From Donghicola mangrovi (lineage in GTDB: Bacteria > Pseudomonadota > Alphaproteobacteria > Rhodobacterales > Rhodobacteraceae), in contig NZ_JABCJE010000001.1 of NCBI RefSeq assembly GCF_013377535.1, forward strand, positions 124,001 through 188,000: DNA of 64,000 bases. Reading direction: 5' to 3'. Position numbers and translations under genes: made by a program. Below are positions 52,664 through 61,542 of this stretch, one piece after another. Numbering within the stretch: the stretch's first letter is position 1; each line of letters begins with the position of its first letter. A model generated the notes under the pieces. It saw only the letters and a list, made by a program, of their open reading frames with translations, was not told the DNA's origin and made no database searches.

Positions 52664-53313
52664 TGCAACTGCCCTTCCCTATGGTCGAGGAACCGGATGC
52701 CGAAACGCTCGAAGCAGCACGCAAGCTGTTCGCGGGGGAAACCGATTTCCTGAAGGGCGTCGTCAAAATGGACGGCCTGCCCCCTGCCGATCGCGTCGAG
52801 GTCTGCTTTGCGGGCCGCTCGAACGTCGGAAAATCCAGTTTGATCAACGCCCTGACCGGCCGCAAAGCCTTGGCCCGCGCGTCGAACACCCCCGGCCGGA
52901 CCCAAGAGATCAACTTCTTCACCGTTGGTCAGGCCCACTATCTGGTCGACCTTCCCGGCTATGGTTACGCGAACGCGCCCGTGGCCATCGTGGAAAAGTG
53001 GCAGAAGCTACTCAAGCAATATCTCTCTGGCCGTCAGACCCTGCGCCGCGCATTTGTGCTGATTGATTCGCGCCACGGCGTGAAAAAGGTCGACGAAGAG
53101 ATCATGAAACTGCTCGACACCTCGGCTGTGACCTTCCAGTGCGTCCTGACCAAAGAGGACAAGATCAAAGAAGCCGAGCGCGAGCCCATGCTGAAACAGG
53201 TGCGCGCCGCTCTGTCGCGCCATCCCGCCGCTTTCCCCGAGATCATCAGCACCTCCTCGGAAAAGGGTTGGGGCATCGGCACCCTACGTAGCGTGATCGC
53301 GAATCTGGAATAA
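52663..53313 (+). CDS. engB: Ribosome biogenesis GTPase EngB (YihA)
   Basis: A 216-residue P-loop GTPase of the TrmE-Era-EngA-YihA-Septin group, needed for 50S assembly. G1 GRSNVGKS (51-58), G2-region TPGRTQ, G3 DLPGYG, and G4 (LTKEDK) are present. Start ATG 52663 overlaps the MOSC stop by one base. The order yidC-MOSC-engB-argB is a typical Rhodobacteraceae cluster. A spacer with a long inverted repeat follows. Confidence 0.95.
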   Translation: MQLPFPMVEEPDAETLEAARKLFAGETDFLKGVVKMDGLPPADRVEVCFAGRSNVGKSSLINALTGRKALARASNTPGRTQEINFFTVGQAHYLVDLPGYGYANAPVAIVEKWQKLLKQYLSGRQTLRRAFVLIDSRHGVKKVDEEIMKLLDTSAVTFQCVLTKEDKIKEAEREPMLKQVRAALSRHPAAFPEIISTSSEKGWGIGTLRSVIANLE

Positions 53314-53350
53314 CCCTGCCCCGGCCGCGCGGCACACCTAGGGCTGTGCC

Positions 53351-53420
53351 GTAAGTATTTGGGCAAAGCAGAAGTTGCAGGGCAGTGTCTTGCTTTCTGC
53401 TTTGGAAAAATACTCAATTC
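53351..53420. repeat. Paired GAGTATTT...CAAAG elements as an inverted repeat, copy 3
   Basis: TAAGTATTTGGGCAAAGCAG with AAGTTGC (53352-53377) faces a mirror which on the minus strand reads TTGAGTATTTTTCCAAAGC (53416-53398) and continues AGAAAGC. The arrangement is the same as at 26254-26316 and lies between engB and argB. Confidence 0.6.
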
Positions 53421-53489
53421 GGGCGGGCAGACACCCTTTTACTCGGTCTGGGGGTACGTTACCCATAGTCGGACCCAGAGGGACAGGAC

Positions 53490-54368
53490 ATGAAAAAGCA
53501 AATGGCAATGACTACCGATTGGATCGCCACCGCCCGGACCCTATCCGAGGCTCTTCCCTATCTTCAGCGCTATGATGACGCCGTTGTCGTGATCAAGCTT
53601 GGCGGTCACGCCATGGGCAGCGAAGAAGCGATGGACAGCTTTGCCCGCGATGTCGTCCTGATGCGTCAGGTTGGTCTGAACCCCGTTGTCGTGCATGGCG
53701 GCGGCCCCATGATCAACGAAATGCTAGCCAAGCTTGGGGTCAAATCCGAGTTCGTCAACGGCAAGCGCGTCACCGATCAGGCCACCGTCGATGTAGTCGA
53801 GATGGTTCTGTCCGGTCAGGTCAACAAGCGCATCGTTCAGGCGATCAACCGTCAGGGTGGCCGCGCGGTCGGTCTGTCGGGCAAGGACGCAAACCTGATG
53901 ATTTGCGAGCAAACTGACCCCTCGCTGGGTCTGGTGGGCACTCCATCCAAGGTGGACCCAAACGTTCTGCTGGCGCTATTCGAAGACGACACCATTCCCG
54001 TCATCGCGCCCCTTGGCGCCGGTGAAAACGGCGAAACCTTCAACATCAACGGCGACACCGCTGCGGGCGCGATTGCGGCTGCGCTGAAAGCCGATCGCCT
54101 GCTGCTGCTGACTGACGTTTCGGGCGTCAAGAACGCCGAGGGCGAAGTGGTTACCGAACTGATGGCCGCTCAGGTCCGCGAGATGACCGAAGCTGGCGTG
54201 ATTGCCGGCGGCATGATCCCCAAGACCCAAACCGCCCTCGATGCGGTCGAGGCTGGTGTTCGTGCGGTTGTCATTCTGGATGGCCGCCTGCCCAACGCTT
54301 GCCTGCTGGAGCTGTTCACAGACCACGGTGCCGGATCGCTGATCCGCATGCAGCCCAAAGGCTCCTGA
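53490..54368 (+). CDS. argB: Acetylglutamate kinase
   Basis: A 292-residue amino-acid kinase of arginine synthesis phosphorylating N-acetylglutamate. [10 protein letters not shown] (Lys36), [12 protein letters not shown], and the substrate-binding [12 protein letters not shown] are intact. A GAGGGACAGGAC site precedes ATG 53490. It is followed, with no gap, by a ferredoxin-like gene starting one base after its stop; together with the phosphatase gene they form an operon. Confidence 0.95.
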   Translation: MKKQMAMTTDWIATARTLSEALPYLQRYDDAVVVIKLGGHAMGSEEAMDSFARDVVLMRQVGLNPVVVHGGGPMINEMLAKLGVKSEFVNGKRVTDQATVDVVEMVLSGQVNKRIVQAINRQGGRAVGLSGKDANLMICEQTDPSLGLVGTPSKVDPNVLLALFEDDTIPVIAPLGAGENGETFNINGDTAAGAIAAALKADRLLLLTDVSGVKNAEGEVVTELMAAQVREMTEAGVIAGGMIPKTQTALDAVEAGVRAVVILDGRLPNACLLELFTDHGAGSLIRMQPKGS

Positions 54369-55013
54369 ATGCGCGCCGCATTCGCACAGATCGAGGCCCT
54401 GCTGTCACAGCAGGGCCTTTCTATTTTGGGGGGCTTCCACCCCGAAGAGGCTGACGGCCTGCAAGGTGCGCAGACTCTTTTGATGGTCGGGCCCAAGGGG
54501 GCGTTCTGGCCCCTGTTCACCACGTCGCCTGAATATCTGGATGGACAGGCCGATCCCATTGATCGCTGGTCCGAACGTGTCCTGACCGAGATCGCCGCTG
54601 GGATCGGGGGGGCCGCGCTGTTCCCCTTTGGCGGGCCGCCCCATCATCCGTTTCTGCGGTGGGCCATGCGGACGGGCCGCGCCCACAGTTCTGCCGTCGG
54701 AATGCTGGTACACGCGGATGCGGGGCTCTGGATCAGCTACCGTGGCGCGATTGCCCTGCCCTATCGCGTGGACGGGCCGCCTCCTGCTCCGAACCCCTGC
54801 GAGACATGCGAGGCGCGCCCCTGCCGGTCCACCTGCCCCGTCGATGCCCTGCGCGACGGCTACGACACCCCGACCTGCCATGCGTGGCTGGATGACCCGC
54901 GCTCGGACTGCATGACGCAGGGATGCGCGGTGCGGCGGGCTTGTCCGGTTGGCGCAGCCTATGGCAGGTTGCCCGAGCAGTCTGCGTTCCACATGAAGAG
55001 TTTTCACCCATGA
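54369..55013 (+). CDS. Ferredoxin-like 4Fe-4S protein
   Basis: A 214-residue protein with an N-terminal unassigned domain and C-terminal cysteine clusters PCETCEARPCRSTCPVDAL (first CxxCxxxxCxxxCP) and CMTQGCAVRRACPVG (second). These could bind two 4Fe-4S clusters. The layout resembles the ferredoxin part of epoxyqueuosine reductase QueG, but the catalytic domain is absent, so it is not called that. It starts one base after argB, and its stop overlaps the next gene (ATGA). Confidence 0.8.
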   Translation: MRAAFAQIEALLSQQGLSILGGFHPEEADGLQGAQTLLMVGPKGAFWPLFTTSPEYLDGQADPIDRWSERVLTEIAAGIGGAALFPFGGPPHHPFLRWAMRTGRAHSSAVGMLVHADAGLWISYRGAIALPYRVDGPPPAPNPCETCEARPCRSTCPVDALRDGYDTPTCHAWLDDPRSDCMTQGCAVRRACPVGAAYGRLPEQSAFHMKSFHP

Positions 55014-55507
55014 CCTTGCGCCTGATCCTGACCCGCCACGCGAAATCCAGCTGGGACGATCCGCTGCAAGAGGATCACGATCGCATCCTGAACGAACGCG
55101 GCCGTCGCTCGGCCCCCGCGATCGGCGGGTGGCTAAAGGAACACGGGTATTTGCCGGACGAGGTGTTGTGCTCGACCGCCACGCGGACCCGCGAAACGCT
55201 TGAGCGGCTCGGCCTGCCCGAGGTGGAAACGGATTTCGTCCGCCGCCTCTATCACGCGCCGAGCGATGTGATGATGGATGTGCTGAAGGGCGCCACGGGC
55301 AAGACCGTGCTGATGATCGGCCACAACCCCGGCATCGCGGATTTCGCAGATCGCCTGCTGGCCAAGGCCCCCGCCCATCCCCAGTTCATGCGCTATCCGA
55401 CTTGCGCCACTCTGGTCGCCGAGTTCCCCGAAAACGAATGGCGGGCAGTGCGTTTCCACACTGCCCGCGCCGTTGATTTCGTTGTCCCGAGAGACTTGAT
55501 CGACTGA
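55010..55507 (+). CDS. Histidine phosphatase (SixA-like)
   Basis: A 165-residue phosphohistidine-phosphatase-fold protein. LILTRHAKSSWDDP holds the catalytic RHA/RHG-type His, the LCSTATRTRETLERL segment supplies further residues, and MIGHNPGIADF the second catalytic His. SixA proteins remove phosphate from phosphorelay or phosphotransferase histidines. Its start overlaps the ferredoxin-like gene. It converges on bztD with only four bases between stops. Confidence 0.88.
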   Translation: MTLRLILTRHAKSSWDDPLQEDHDRILNERGRRSAPAIGGWLKEHGYLPDEVLCSTATRTRETLERLGLPEVETDFVRRLYHAPSDVMMDVLKGATGKTVLMIGHNPGIADFADRLLAKAPAHPQFMRYPTCATLVAEFPENEWRAVRFHTARAVDFVVPRDLID

Positions 55508-55511
55508 AGTA

Positions 55512-56279
55512 TCAGTGACCCAGGATCTGGCTGAGGAACAGCTTGGTCCGTTCGCTCTGCGGGTTGTTAAAGAACTCTTCGGGCTCGTTCTGTTCGACGA
55601 TCTGGCCCTGATCCATAAAGATCACGCGGTTCGCCACCTGACGGGCAAAGCCCATCTCGTGGGTCACGCAGAGCATGGTCATGCCCTCTTCGGCCAGTTC
55701 GACCATGGTATCCAGAACCTCTTTGATCATCTCGGGGTCGAGCGCCGAAGTGGGTTCGTCGAACAGCATGATGCGCGGCTTCATGCACAGAGAACGGGCA
55801 ATCGCCACACGCTGCTGCTGGCCGCCCGACAGCTGGCCGGGATACTTGTGGGCCTGATCGGGGATCTTCACCTTTTCAAGGAAGTGCATCGCGGTCTCTT
55901 CGGCCTGACGCTTGGGGATTTTGCGAACCCAGATCGGGGCCAGCGTACAGTTCTCCAGAATGGTCAGGTGCGGGAAGAGGTTGAAGTGCTGGAAGCACAT
56001 GCCAACCTCGGACCGGATCGCATCGATGTTCTTCAGGTCAGAGGTCAGGTGAACGCCGTCCACCACGATCTTGCCGGCCTGATGCTCTTCCAAAGCGTTG
56101 ATACAGCGGATCAGCGTCGATTTACCCGAGCCCGACGGCCCCGCGATAACGATGCGCTCACCGCGATAGACGGTCAGGTCAATGTCCCGCAGAACGTGGA
56201 ACTGACCGTACCATTTGTTCATCTTCTCGATCGAGATTGCGACCTCGTCAGAGACAGTCATTTGCGTGGTGTCAACCAT
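55512..56279 (-). CDS. bztD: Amino-acid ABC transporter ATP-binding protein
   Basis: A 255-residue polar-amino-acid ABC ATPase. Walker [10 protein letters not shown], signature [15 protein letters not shown], Walker [15 protein letters not shown] and H-loop [13 protein letters not shown] are intact. It is the last gene of the bztABCD operon (also named aapP). Together with BztB and BztC it imports glutamate, glutamine, aspartate or asparagine; general L-amino acids are possible in the Aap type. Confidence 0.92.
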   Translation of the reverse strand: MVDTTQMTVSDEVAISIEKMNKWYGQFHVLRDIDLTVYRGERIVIAGPSGSGKSTLIRCINALEEHQAGKIVVDGVHLTSDLKNIDAIRSEVGMCFQHFNLFPHLTILENCTLAPIWVRKIPKRQAEETAMHFLEKVKIPDQAHKYPGQLSGGQQQRVAIARSLCMKPRIMLFDEPTSALDPEMIKEVLDTMVELAEEGMTMLCVTHEMGFARQVANRVIFMDQGQIVEQNEPEEFFNNPQSERTKLFLSQILGH

Positions 56280-56294
56280 AGTAGGGCACCTTTC

Positions 56295-57587
56295 TTAACG
56301 ATGATCCGTGCGGAGCTGACGCTCCAGCCACTGGGAATATTGGGAAATGCTGTAGCAGGTGACAAAGAACAGAAGCGCGGCGAAGCCATACAGCTCCCAA
56401 TACACGCCGTTCCATTCGGTCGAGGCCAGGATCGGGCCGCGGATCATACCTACCAAGTCGAACATCGAGATCACCGACACCAGCGTGGTGTCTTTGAACA
56501 GGCCAACGGCCACGTTGACGATACCGGGGATCGAGATTTTCAGCGCTTGGGGCAGGATGATCAGGCGCATGGCCTGCGCATAGTCCAGACCAAGGCTGTC
56601 GGCAGCCTCGTACTGGCCCTTGGGCAGCGCGGCCAGACCACCACGGATCACCTCGGCGATATAGGCCGACGAGAACATGGTGATCATGATGATCACGCGC
56701 AGGATCAGGTCCATGTTGGTTTCCGGCGGGAAGAAGTAGGCCAGAACAACGCTTGCCACGAACAACAGGGTGATCAGAGGCACACCGCGAATGAACTCAA
56801 TGAAGACCACGCTGATACCCTTGATAATCGGCATGTGCGACTGACGGCCAAGCGCCAGCATGATGCCAATCGGCAGCGACAGCGAGATACAGACGACACC
56901 CAGCATCATGTTCAGCATGTAGCCCCCCATGTCGCGGCTGGCGACCGCACGCAGGGCCAGCACATCGTCCATCGACGCGGTCAGCGCCCCACCGATTTTC
57001 CAGACGATCGCGGCAACGATGACGCCCGCCCCCAAGCCCAGAACAAAGCCGAAGCGCTCGACGTTTTTGAACGCGTAGTAGCCCGCGATCACGCCGATCA
57101 GCGACACCAGCGGCGTCAGGAATGTCCCGCCCCACAGCAGCCAATAGGCCACAAAAGGGAAGAGCCCCGTCACAACCAGCAGAATGCGCGGCAGTTTCAC
57201 GAACAGCACGGGGGCAGCCGCCACCAGCATGATCACGAAGGCCAAGGTCGGGCGCCAGTATTGGTCCGACGGATAGGCAATACCGAACAGCAGCTGTTGC
57301 CAACGCTCGCTCAGCACCGAGAAACAGGCGCCCCGTGCCCCGTCCAGAATGGCGCGGCATTCAGACAGCGAGTTGGTGTCCCACAGTCCATTAGCAAACC
57401 ACGGACCGGCAGAAACGATCAGCTTTACGATGACGTAGAACGCCACCAGCGTCAGGATGGTGTTGCTCCAGCTGGAGAACAGGTTGGTGCGGACCCATTT
57501 GACCGCGCCCTTGTCCTTGGCCGGCGGTTCCTTTTGCGCCAGCATTTCGGTGCGTACGAACGCGAGTTGGGAATGTGTATCGCTCAT
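56295..57587 (-). CDS. bztC: Amino-acid ABC transporter permease (BztC/AapM)
   Basis: A 430-residue permease, longer than simple HisM-type permeases, because of an N-terminal helical extension of about 190 residues. The EAA-loop region SLGLDYAQAMRLIILPQALK is present. It pairs with BztB as a heterodimer. It starts one base before the bztB stop and ends 15 bases before bztD. Confidence 0.92.
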   Translation of the reverse strand: MSDTHSQLAFVRTEMLAQKEPPAKDKGAVKWVRTNLFSSWSNTILTLVAFYVIVKLIVSAGPWFANGLWDTNSLSECRAILDGARGACFSVLSERWQQLLFGIAYPSDQYWRPTLAFVIMLVAAAPVLFVKLPRILLVVTGLFPFVAYWLLWGGTFLTPLVSLIGVIAGYYAFKNVERFGFVLGLGAGVIVAAIVWKIGGALTASMDDVLALRAVASRDMGGYMLNMMLGVVCISLSLPIGIMLALGRQSHMPIIKGISVVFIEFIRGVPLITLLFVASVVLAYFFPPETNMDLILRVIIMITMFSSAYIAEVIRGGLAALPKGQYEAADSLGLDYAQAMRLIILPQALKISIPGIVNVAVGLFKDTTLVSVISMFDLVGMIRGPILASTEWNGVYWELYGFAALLFFVTCYSISQYSQWLERQLRTDHR

Positions 57588-57588
57588 C

Positions 57589-58800
57589 TCAACGCTCCTT
57601 CAGCTTCACGCGGTTGTTGTAGGCGTTCATGATCGCCGAGATGCTGAGGCTGATGATCAGATAGAACAGCATCAGTAGCAGAACGCATTCGATGGCGCGG
57701 CCTGTCTGGTTCAGGGTGATGCCCCCCAGCGTGCCGGTCAGATCCATGTAGCCCACAGCAATCGCGAGCGAGCTGTTCTTGGTCAGGTTCAGGTACTGCG
57801 AAATGACGGGAGGAATGATCACGCGCAGCGCCTGCGGCAGGATCACAAGGCTCATGATACGGCCCGGACGCAGTCCCAAAGAGGCAGCGGCCTCGGTCTG
57901 GCCACGGCTGATCGCTTGAATGCCCGCGCGGACGTTTTCCGCGATGAACGCGCCGGTGTAGATCGACAGAGCCAACCACAGAGCGATCAGCGGACGCTGA
58001 AGATCAATGCCGCCGGTAAAGTTGAAGCCACCCAGCTTGGGGATGTCGATGCCAATGGGACGCCCCATCACAAAGAACGCCAGAACGGCGGGCACAAACA
58101 GGATCACCAGCGAGGGCCAGCCCATGGGCAGCAGCTTGCCGGTGTTGAACAGCAGCTTTTTGGCATAGGCGCGATAGGCGAACATCCCGATGACCGACAG
58201 CACGAAAACCGCAACCACGACCGCCGAACCTTCGTTCCAGACGGGCTTGGGGATGTAGACGCCGCGGTTGGTGAACGCCACCATGCCGAACAGCATTTCC
58301 GCATCGGGAGTCTCGCCTTTGAACGCACGGGGCGAAGGCATGATCGTCACGATGGTCGAGATAATGAGGATCCAGATCAGAACCGGAACGTTGCGGAAAG
58401 CTTCGACGTACACAGACATCAGCTTGGCCACGAGCCAGTTTTTGGATAGGCGCCCTACCCCGGCGAAAACACCCAGGATGGTCGCTGTGATGCAGCCCAA
58501 AAAGGCCACAAGCAGGGTATTCAGAACGCCAACCACAGACGCCCGCATGTGCGTGTCCTGGTTGGTATAGTCGATCAGCGTCTGGTTAATGTCATAGCCC
58601 GCAGGCTGTCCCAAAAAGCCGTAGGAAATGCTCAGGCCCGCGTTGCGCAGGTTTTCGAACAAGTTCGAGAGCAGGTAGCCCACACCCGCCAGCAACAACA
58701 CAAGAGCGATGAACTGGAACGTGTAGGACCGGTAACGGGTGTCATGGATCAGCTGGGACAGCTGAAACGACTCTTTCGGAGGGTCGGTATATGCCGTCAT
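57589..58800 (-). CDS. bztB: Amino-acid ABC transporter permease (BztB/AapQ)
   Basis: A 403-residue permease with eight or more hydrophobic segments and a large extra domain between helices (about 140-215), as in BztB/AapQ. The EAA loop is SLGLRPGRIMSLVILPQALR. ATG 58800 has GGGAAGC six bases upstream; an extra 15 codons upstream are not family-like. It follows bztA after a 136-base gap containing a terminator-like hairpin, which probably lowers its level relative to bztA. Confidence 0.92.
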   Translation of the reverse strand: MTAYTDPPKESFQLSQLIHDTRYRSYTFQFIALVLLLAGVGYLLSNLFENLRNAGLSISYGFLGQPAGYDINQTLIDYTNQDTHMRASVVGVLNTLLVAFLGCITATILGVFAGVGRLSKNWLVAKLMSVYVEAFRNVPVLIWILIISTIVTIMPSPRAFKGETPDAEMLFGMVAFTNRGVYIPKPVWNEGSAVVVAVFVLSVIGMFAYRAYAKKLLFNTGKLLPMGWPSLVILFVPAVLAFFVMGRPIGIDIPKLGGFNFTGGIDLQRPLIALWLALSIYTGAFIAENVRAGIQAISRGQTEAAASLGLRPGRIMSLVILPQALRVIIPPVISQYLNLTKNSSLAIAVGYMDLTGTLGGITLNQTGRAIECVLLLMLFYLIISLSISAIMNAYNNRVKLKER

Positions 58801-58889
58801 GATTGCTTCCCGGAAGGTAACAAGGAGGGGTTGCGACGAGCACACTCGTCACATGTCCTTGCGGTTTTTGATTATCGTTATTGGGGTAT

Positions 58890-58920
58890 AGAGAAAGGGG
58901 CGCGGTTGACCCGCGCCCCC
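58890..58920 (-). terminator. Attenuating terminator between bztA and bztB
   Basis: On the minus strand GGGGCGCGG (58919-58911) pairs with CCGCGCCCC (58905-58897) around a five-base loop and runs into TTTCTCT. A nine-pair stem and an imperfect T-run suggest partial read-through, which fits the common need for more binding protein than permease. Confidence 0.75.
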
Positions 58921-58936
58921 TACCGTCTAGGCGGTA

Positions 58937-59953
58937 TTAGCGGAAGGGCGGCGCATACATCAGACCGCCGTCTTTCCACTGTGCGTTCAGACCACGGGCC
59001 AGACCAACGGGGGTCTCTTCACCGATGTTCTTCGCGAAGATTTCGCCATAGTTGCCAACTGCCGCGATTGCGTTCTTGGCCCATGCATTGTCGAGACCGA
59101 TCATCGCACCCAGATCACCTTCGGTGCCCAGAATACGGTTGATTTCGGGGTTCTCGGTGCCAGCTGCCATCTCTTCGACGTTCGCCGAGGTGATGCCGTA
59201 CTCTTCTGCTGCGACCAGCGCATAGAAGGTGAACGACACGATGTCACCCCACTCGTTGTCGCCGTGGCGAACGAGCGGACCCAGAGGCTCTTTCGAGATG
59301 ATTTCGGGCAGGATCACGTGCTCACCGGGGTTTTCGAACGCGGCGCGGGTTGCGGCCAGGCCCGAAGCGTCGGTGGTGTACACGTCACACGCGCCTTCGA
59401 GGTACAGAGGCTGTGCTTCTGCGTTGGTCTCGATCGGAACGGGGGTGTAGGTGATGTTGTTGGTGCGGAAGAAGTCCGCCAGGTTCAGTTCGGTGGTGGT
59501 GCCGGTCTGGATACAAACGGTCGCGCCGTCCAGTTCCTTGGCCGAGGTCACACCCAGCGACTTGGGAACCATGAAGCCCTGACCGTCATAGTAGTTGATG
59601 CCGATGAAATCGAACTTCAGGTCGGTATCGCGCGAGAAGGTCCAAGTGGTGTTACGCGCCAGAACGTCGATCTCGCCCGATGCCAGAGCGGTGAAGCGGG
59701 TTTTGCCGGTGGTCGGTACAAATTCTACAGCTTTGGGGTCACCCAGGGTGGCTGCGGCGACAGCGCGGCAGATGGCGACGTCAAAGCCCTGCCATTCGCC
59801 GTTCGCGTCAGGTGCTGCAAAGCCGACCAGACCGGTGGTCACGCCGCAGTTCAGCTTGCCGCGCGCCTTGACGTCGTCAAGGGTACCTGCAGCAGCTGCG
59901 CCGGCGGTCAGACCAGCAACGGTCAGTGCGCCTAGAAACACGGATTTTTTCAT
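58937..59953 (-). CDS. bztA: Amino-acid ABC transporter substrate-binding protein (BztA/AapJ)
   Basis: A 338-residue periplasmic binding protein with a signal peptide (MKKSVFLGALTVAGLTAGAAAA). The ligand-binding segments include GLVGFAAPDANGEWQGFDVA, the DVLARNTTWTFSRDT loop and PLVRHGDNEW. It binds glutamate/glutamine/aspartate-type ligands and delivers them to BztBC. AGGAAGAGG is upstream of the ATG. The first gene of the operon, with its own terminator-like attenuator downstream. Confidence 0.95.
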   Translation of the reverse strand: MKKSVFLGALTVAGLTAGAAAAGTLDDVKARGKLNCGVTTGLVGFAAPDANGEWQGFDVAICRAVAAATLGDPKAVEFVPTTGKTRFTALASGEIDVLARNTTWTFSRDTDLKFDFIGINYYDGQGFMVPKSLGVTSAKELDGATVCIQTGTTTELNLADFFRTNNITYTPVPIETNAEAQPLYLEGACDVYTTDASGLAATRAAFENPGEHVILPEIISKEPLGPLVRHGDNEWGDIVSFTFYALVAAEEYGITSANVEEMAAGTENPEINRILGTEGDLGAMIGLDNAWAKNAIAAVGNYGEIFAKNIGEETPVGLARGLNAQWKDGGLMYAPPFR

Positions 59954-59973
59954 TTTTACCTCTTCCTGATTGC

Positions 59974-59990
59974 CCGCTGTTGATCAGCGG
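59974..59990 (-). promoter_or_regulatory. Hairpin in the bztA leader
   Basis: A perfect CCGCTG/CAGCGG pair (59974-59979 and 59985-59990) with a five-base loop, 20 bases before the bztA ATG. It may be a leader structure; no function is assigned. The upstream gap to the ATP12 gene (about 170 bases) holds the bztA promoter. Confidence 0.35.
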
Positions 59991-60163
59991 TTCTATCGGG
60001 CCATCCCAGCCCATCGGTAACAATCGGGCCGGATTTTTTGACCCGATGTACAAAGTGTGTGTTCATTCATCAGGAATCGTCAAGGCCAAGATCACGAAAA
60101 CCCATGAGCATTCGCACATTGAATGATCAAATGCCCTGAGACGTAACTTTTCTTTCGTGTGGC

Positions 60164-60868
60164 TTACACCATACGAAATAGTTTTTCGGCCCGCAGGAAC
60201 TCTTCGCGCTTTTTCTCGGCCAGTTCGTCCGCTTCTTCGTCACGGCCCCACTGTTCGATTTGCCATTCTTCGTCAATTCGCGACATGTCCCAAGCCGTTT
60301 TAGAATCAATCCGGCCCTTTGTCACAGCAAGCCCCAGCACCAGCGAACCGGACATTGCAACCAGATCGTGTAGCGCCGACAGCTGGAAAGGGGTCATCTC
60401 GTCTACATGTTCGAAAAGCGCCCGCAGAGCGGCCTCGGGCTGGGTGCCGAACATCACGCCGGAATGGGTGGTCAGTTCGGCGTTCAGCGTCTCTCGGGCC
60501 CAGTCCAGAATGGGGTCCCACGCGGCGGCCTGACGTTTGATCAATTCGTTAGGCTGCTCTGCCCGATAACATAGCAGATCGGTCTCGCCGTAGGCTGCGA
60601 TGATCTCGACCACGGCGTCGCGCTGGGTGGCAACCCGGTCAATCGCGGCGTTTGCACAGCGGGTGAACGGCATGGTCAAGGGCTGGATCACGTCCTCTTG
60701 GGCGTGCCATTCAGCGGCGATGGCTTTGGCCAAATCCTCGGTCGGAACGACCAGAGCCACTTTGGCAGGCGTCTTTACAGGACGCCCATCCAGACGGATC
60801 GTCCAGCCGCCTTCGGTGGCCTCGTGGGTGGTTTCTTTCCAGAAGCGTTTGGCTTTCCACTCGCTCAT
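60164..60868 (-). CDS. ATP12-family F1 assembly chaperone
   Basis: A 234-residue protein of the ATP12 family, which in mitochondria assembles the alpha subunit of F1 ATPase; alphaproteobacterial homologues are probably its ancestors. AKRFWKETTHEATEGGWTIR (start), LDGRPVKTPAK and PLTRCANAAIDRV-like segments (LTMPFTRCANAAIDRV) are characteristic. Its ATG overlaps the HAD gene stop (TGATG). It ends the crcB-rluC-HAD-atp12 operon. Confidence 0.9.
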   Translation of the reverse strand: MSEWKAKRFWKETTHEATEGGWTIRLDGRPVKTPAKVALVVPTEDLAKAIAAEWHAQEDVIQPLTMPFTRCANAAIDRVATQRDAVVEIIAAYGETDLLCYRAEQPNELIKRQAAAWDPILDWARETLNAELTTHSGVMFGTQPEAALRALFEHVDEMTPFQLSALHDLVAMSGSLVLGLAVTKGRIDSKTAWDMSRIDEEWQIEQWGRDEEADELAEKKREEFLRAEKLFRMV

Positions 60869-61542
60869 CAGTCTCTCCAGATCGTTTTCAGCGCGGCGGG
60901 CAGATCGGTCATTTGCGTCAGGGTCACGTCAGCGCCCAAACGGTCTGGGCTGTGATAGCCCCAACTGACACCAATGGTCCCGACGCCAGCAGCCCGCGCC
61001 ATATCCATGTCAAAGGTTGTGTCCCCCACCATCACCGCATTCTGCGGGTCGACGCCCGTTTCGGCCAAGGCCGCATGGATCATCGCCGGGTGAGGCTTGG
61101 AGGGGTGAAAGTCCGCGACCTGCTCGGTCACAAAGCGCCCGGTCAGCCCGTGGCTGTCCAGCAGAGCCGTCAGCCCGCGGCGCGATTTGCCCGTCGCAAC
61201 ACCCACCAGATATTCGGGGACATTGAACAAATGCTCCAGCGTCTCGCGTACACCGGGGTAAAAGGGGCTGGACGCCGCGCCCTTTTCCGCGCGCAGGCGT
61301 TGGTAGGCGCTCTTATAGCCATCCACGATCACTGCGTGGATCGCGTCAGTGGCATCGGGGGCCAGCACGGGGATCGCCTTTTCCAGCGACATGCCGACGA
61401 TCGACAGGATCGCCGCACGTTCCGGCACAGGCACCCCGCCCGCCGCAAAGCCCGCTGCCATCGACGCCAGAATATCGGCCTGACTGTCAACCAGCGTGCC
61501 GTCCACGTCAAAGATGATCAGGCGCAGCGGGCCAAGGGTCAT
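60868..61542 (-). CDS. HAD-family hydrolase (phosphoglycolate phosphatase-like)
   Basis: A 224-residue HAD phosphatase: nucleophile motif IFDVDGTLVDSQ (Asp12, Asp14), the ATGKS Ser/Thr motif, and late VGDTTFDMDMARAAG. A helical cap domain is at residues about 20-85, type C1. The closest named relatives are Gph-type phosphatases; substrate uncertain. It starts four bases inside the rluC stop, a translational coupling. Confidence 0.85.
   Translation of the reverse strand: MTLGPLRLIIFDVDGTLVDSQADILASMAAGFAAGGVPVPERAAILSIVGMSLEKAIPVLAPDATDAIHAVIVDGYKSAYQRLRAEKGAASSPFYPGVRETLEHLFNVPEYLVGVATGKSRRGLTALLDSHGLTGRFVTEQVADFHPSKPHPAMIHAALAETGVDPQNAVMVGDTTFDMDMARAAGVGTIGVSWGYHSPDRLGADVTLTQMTDLPAALKTIWRD

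Noticed and set aside
55515-57632. A 705-codon plus-strand frame, rich in His, Gln and Asp
   Set aside because: It is antisense to bztD and bztC, which have complete ABC transporter motifs. Its composition is typical of antisense of hydrophobic genes.
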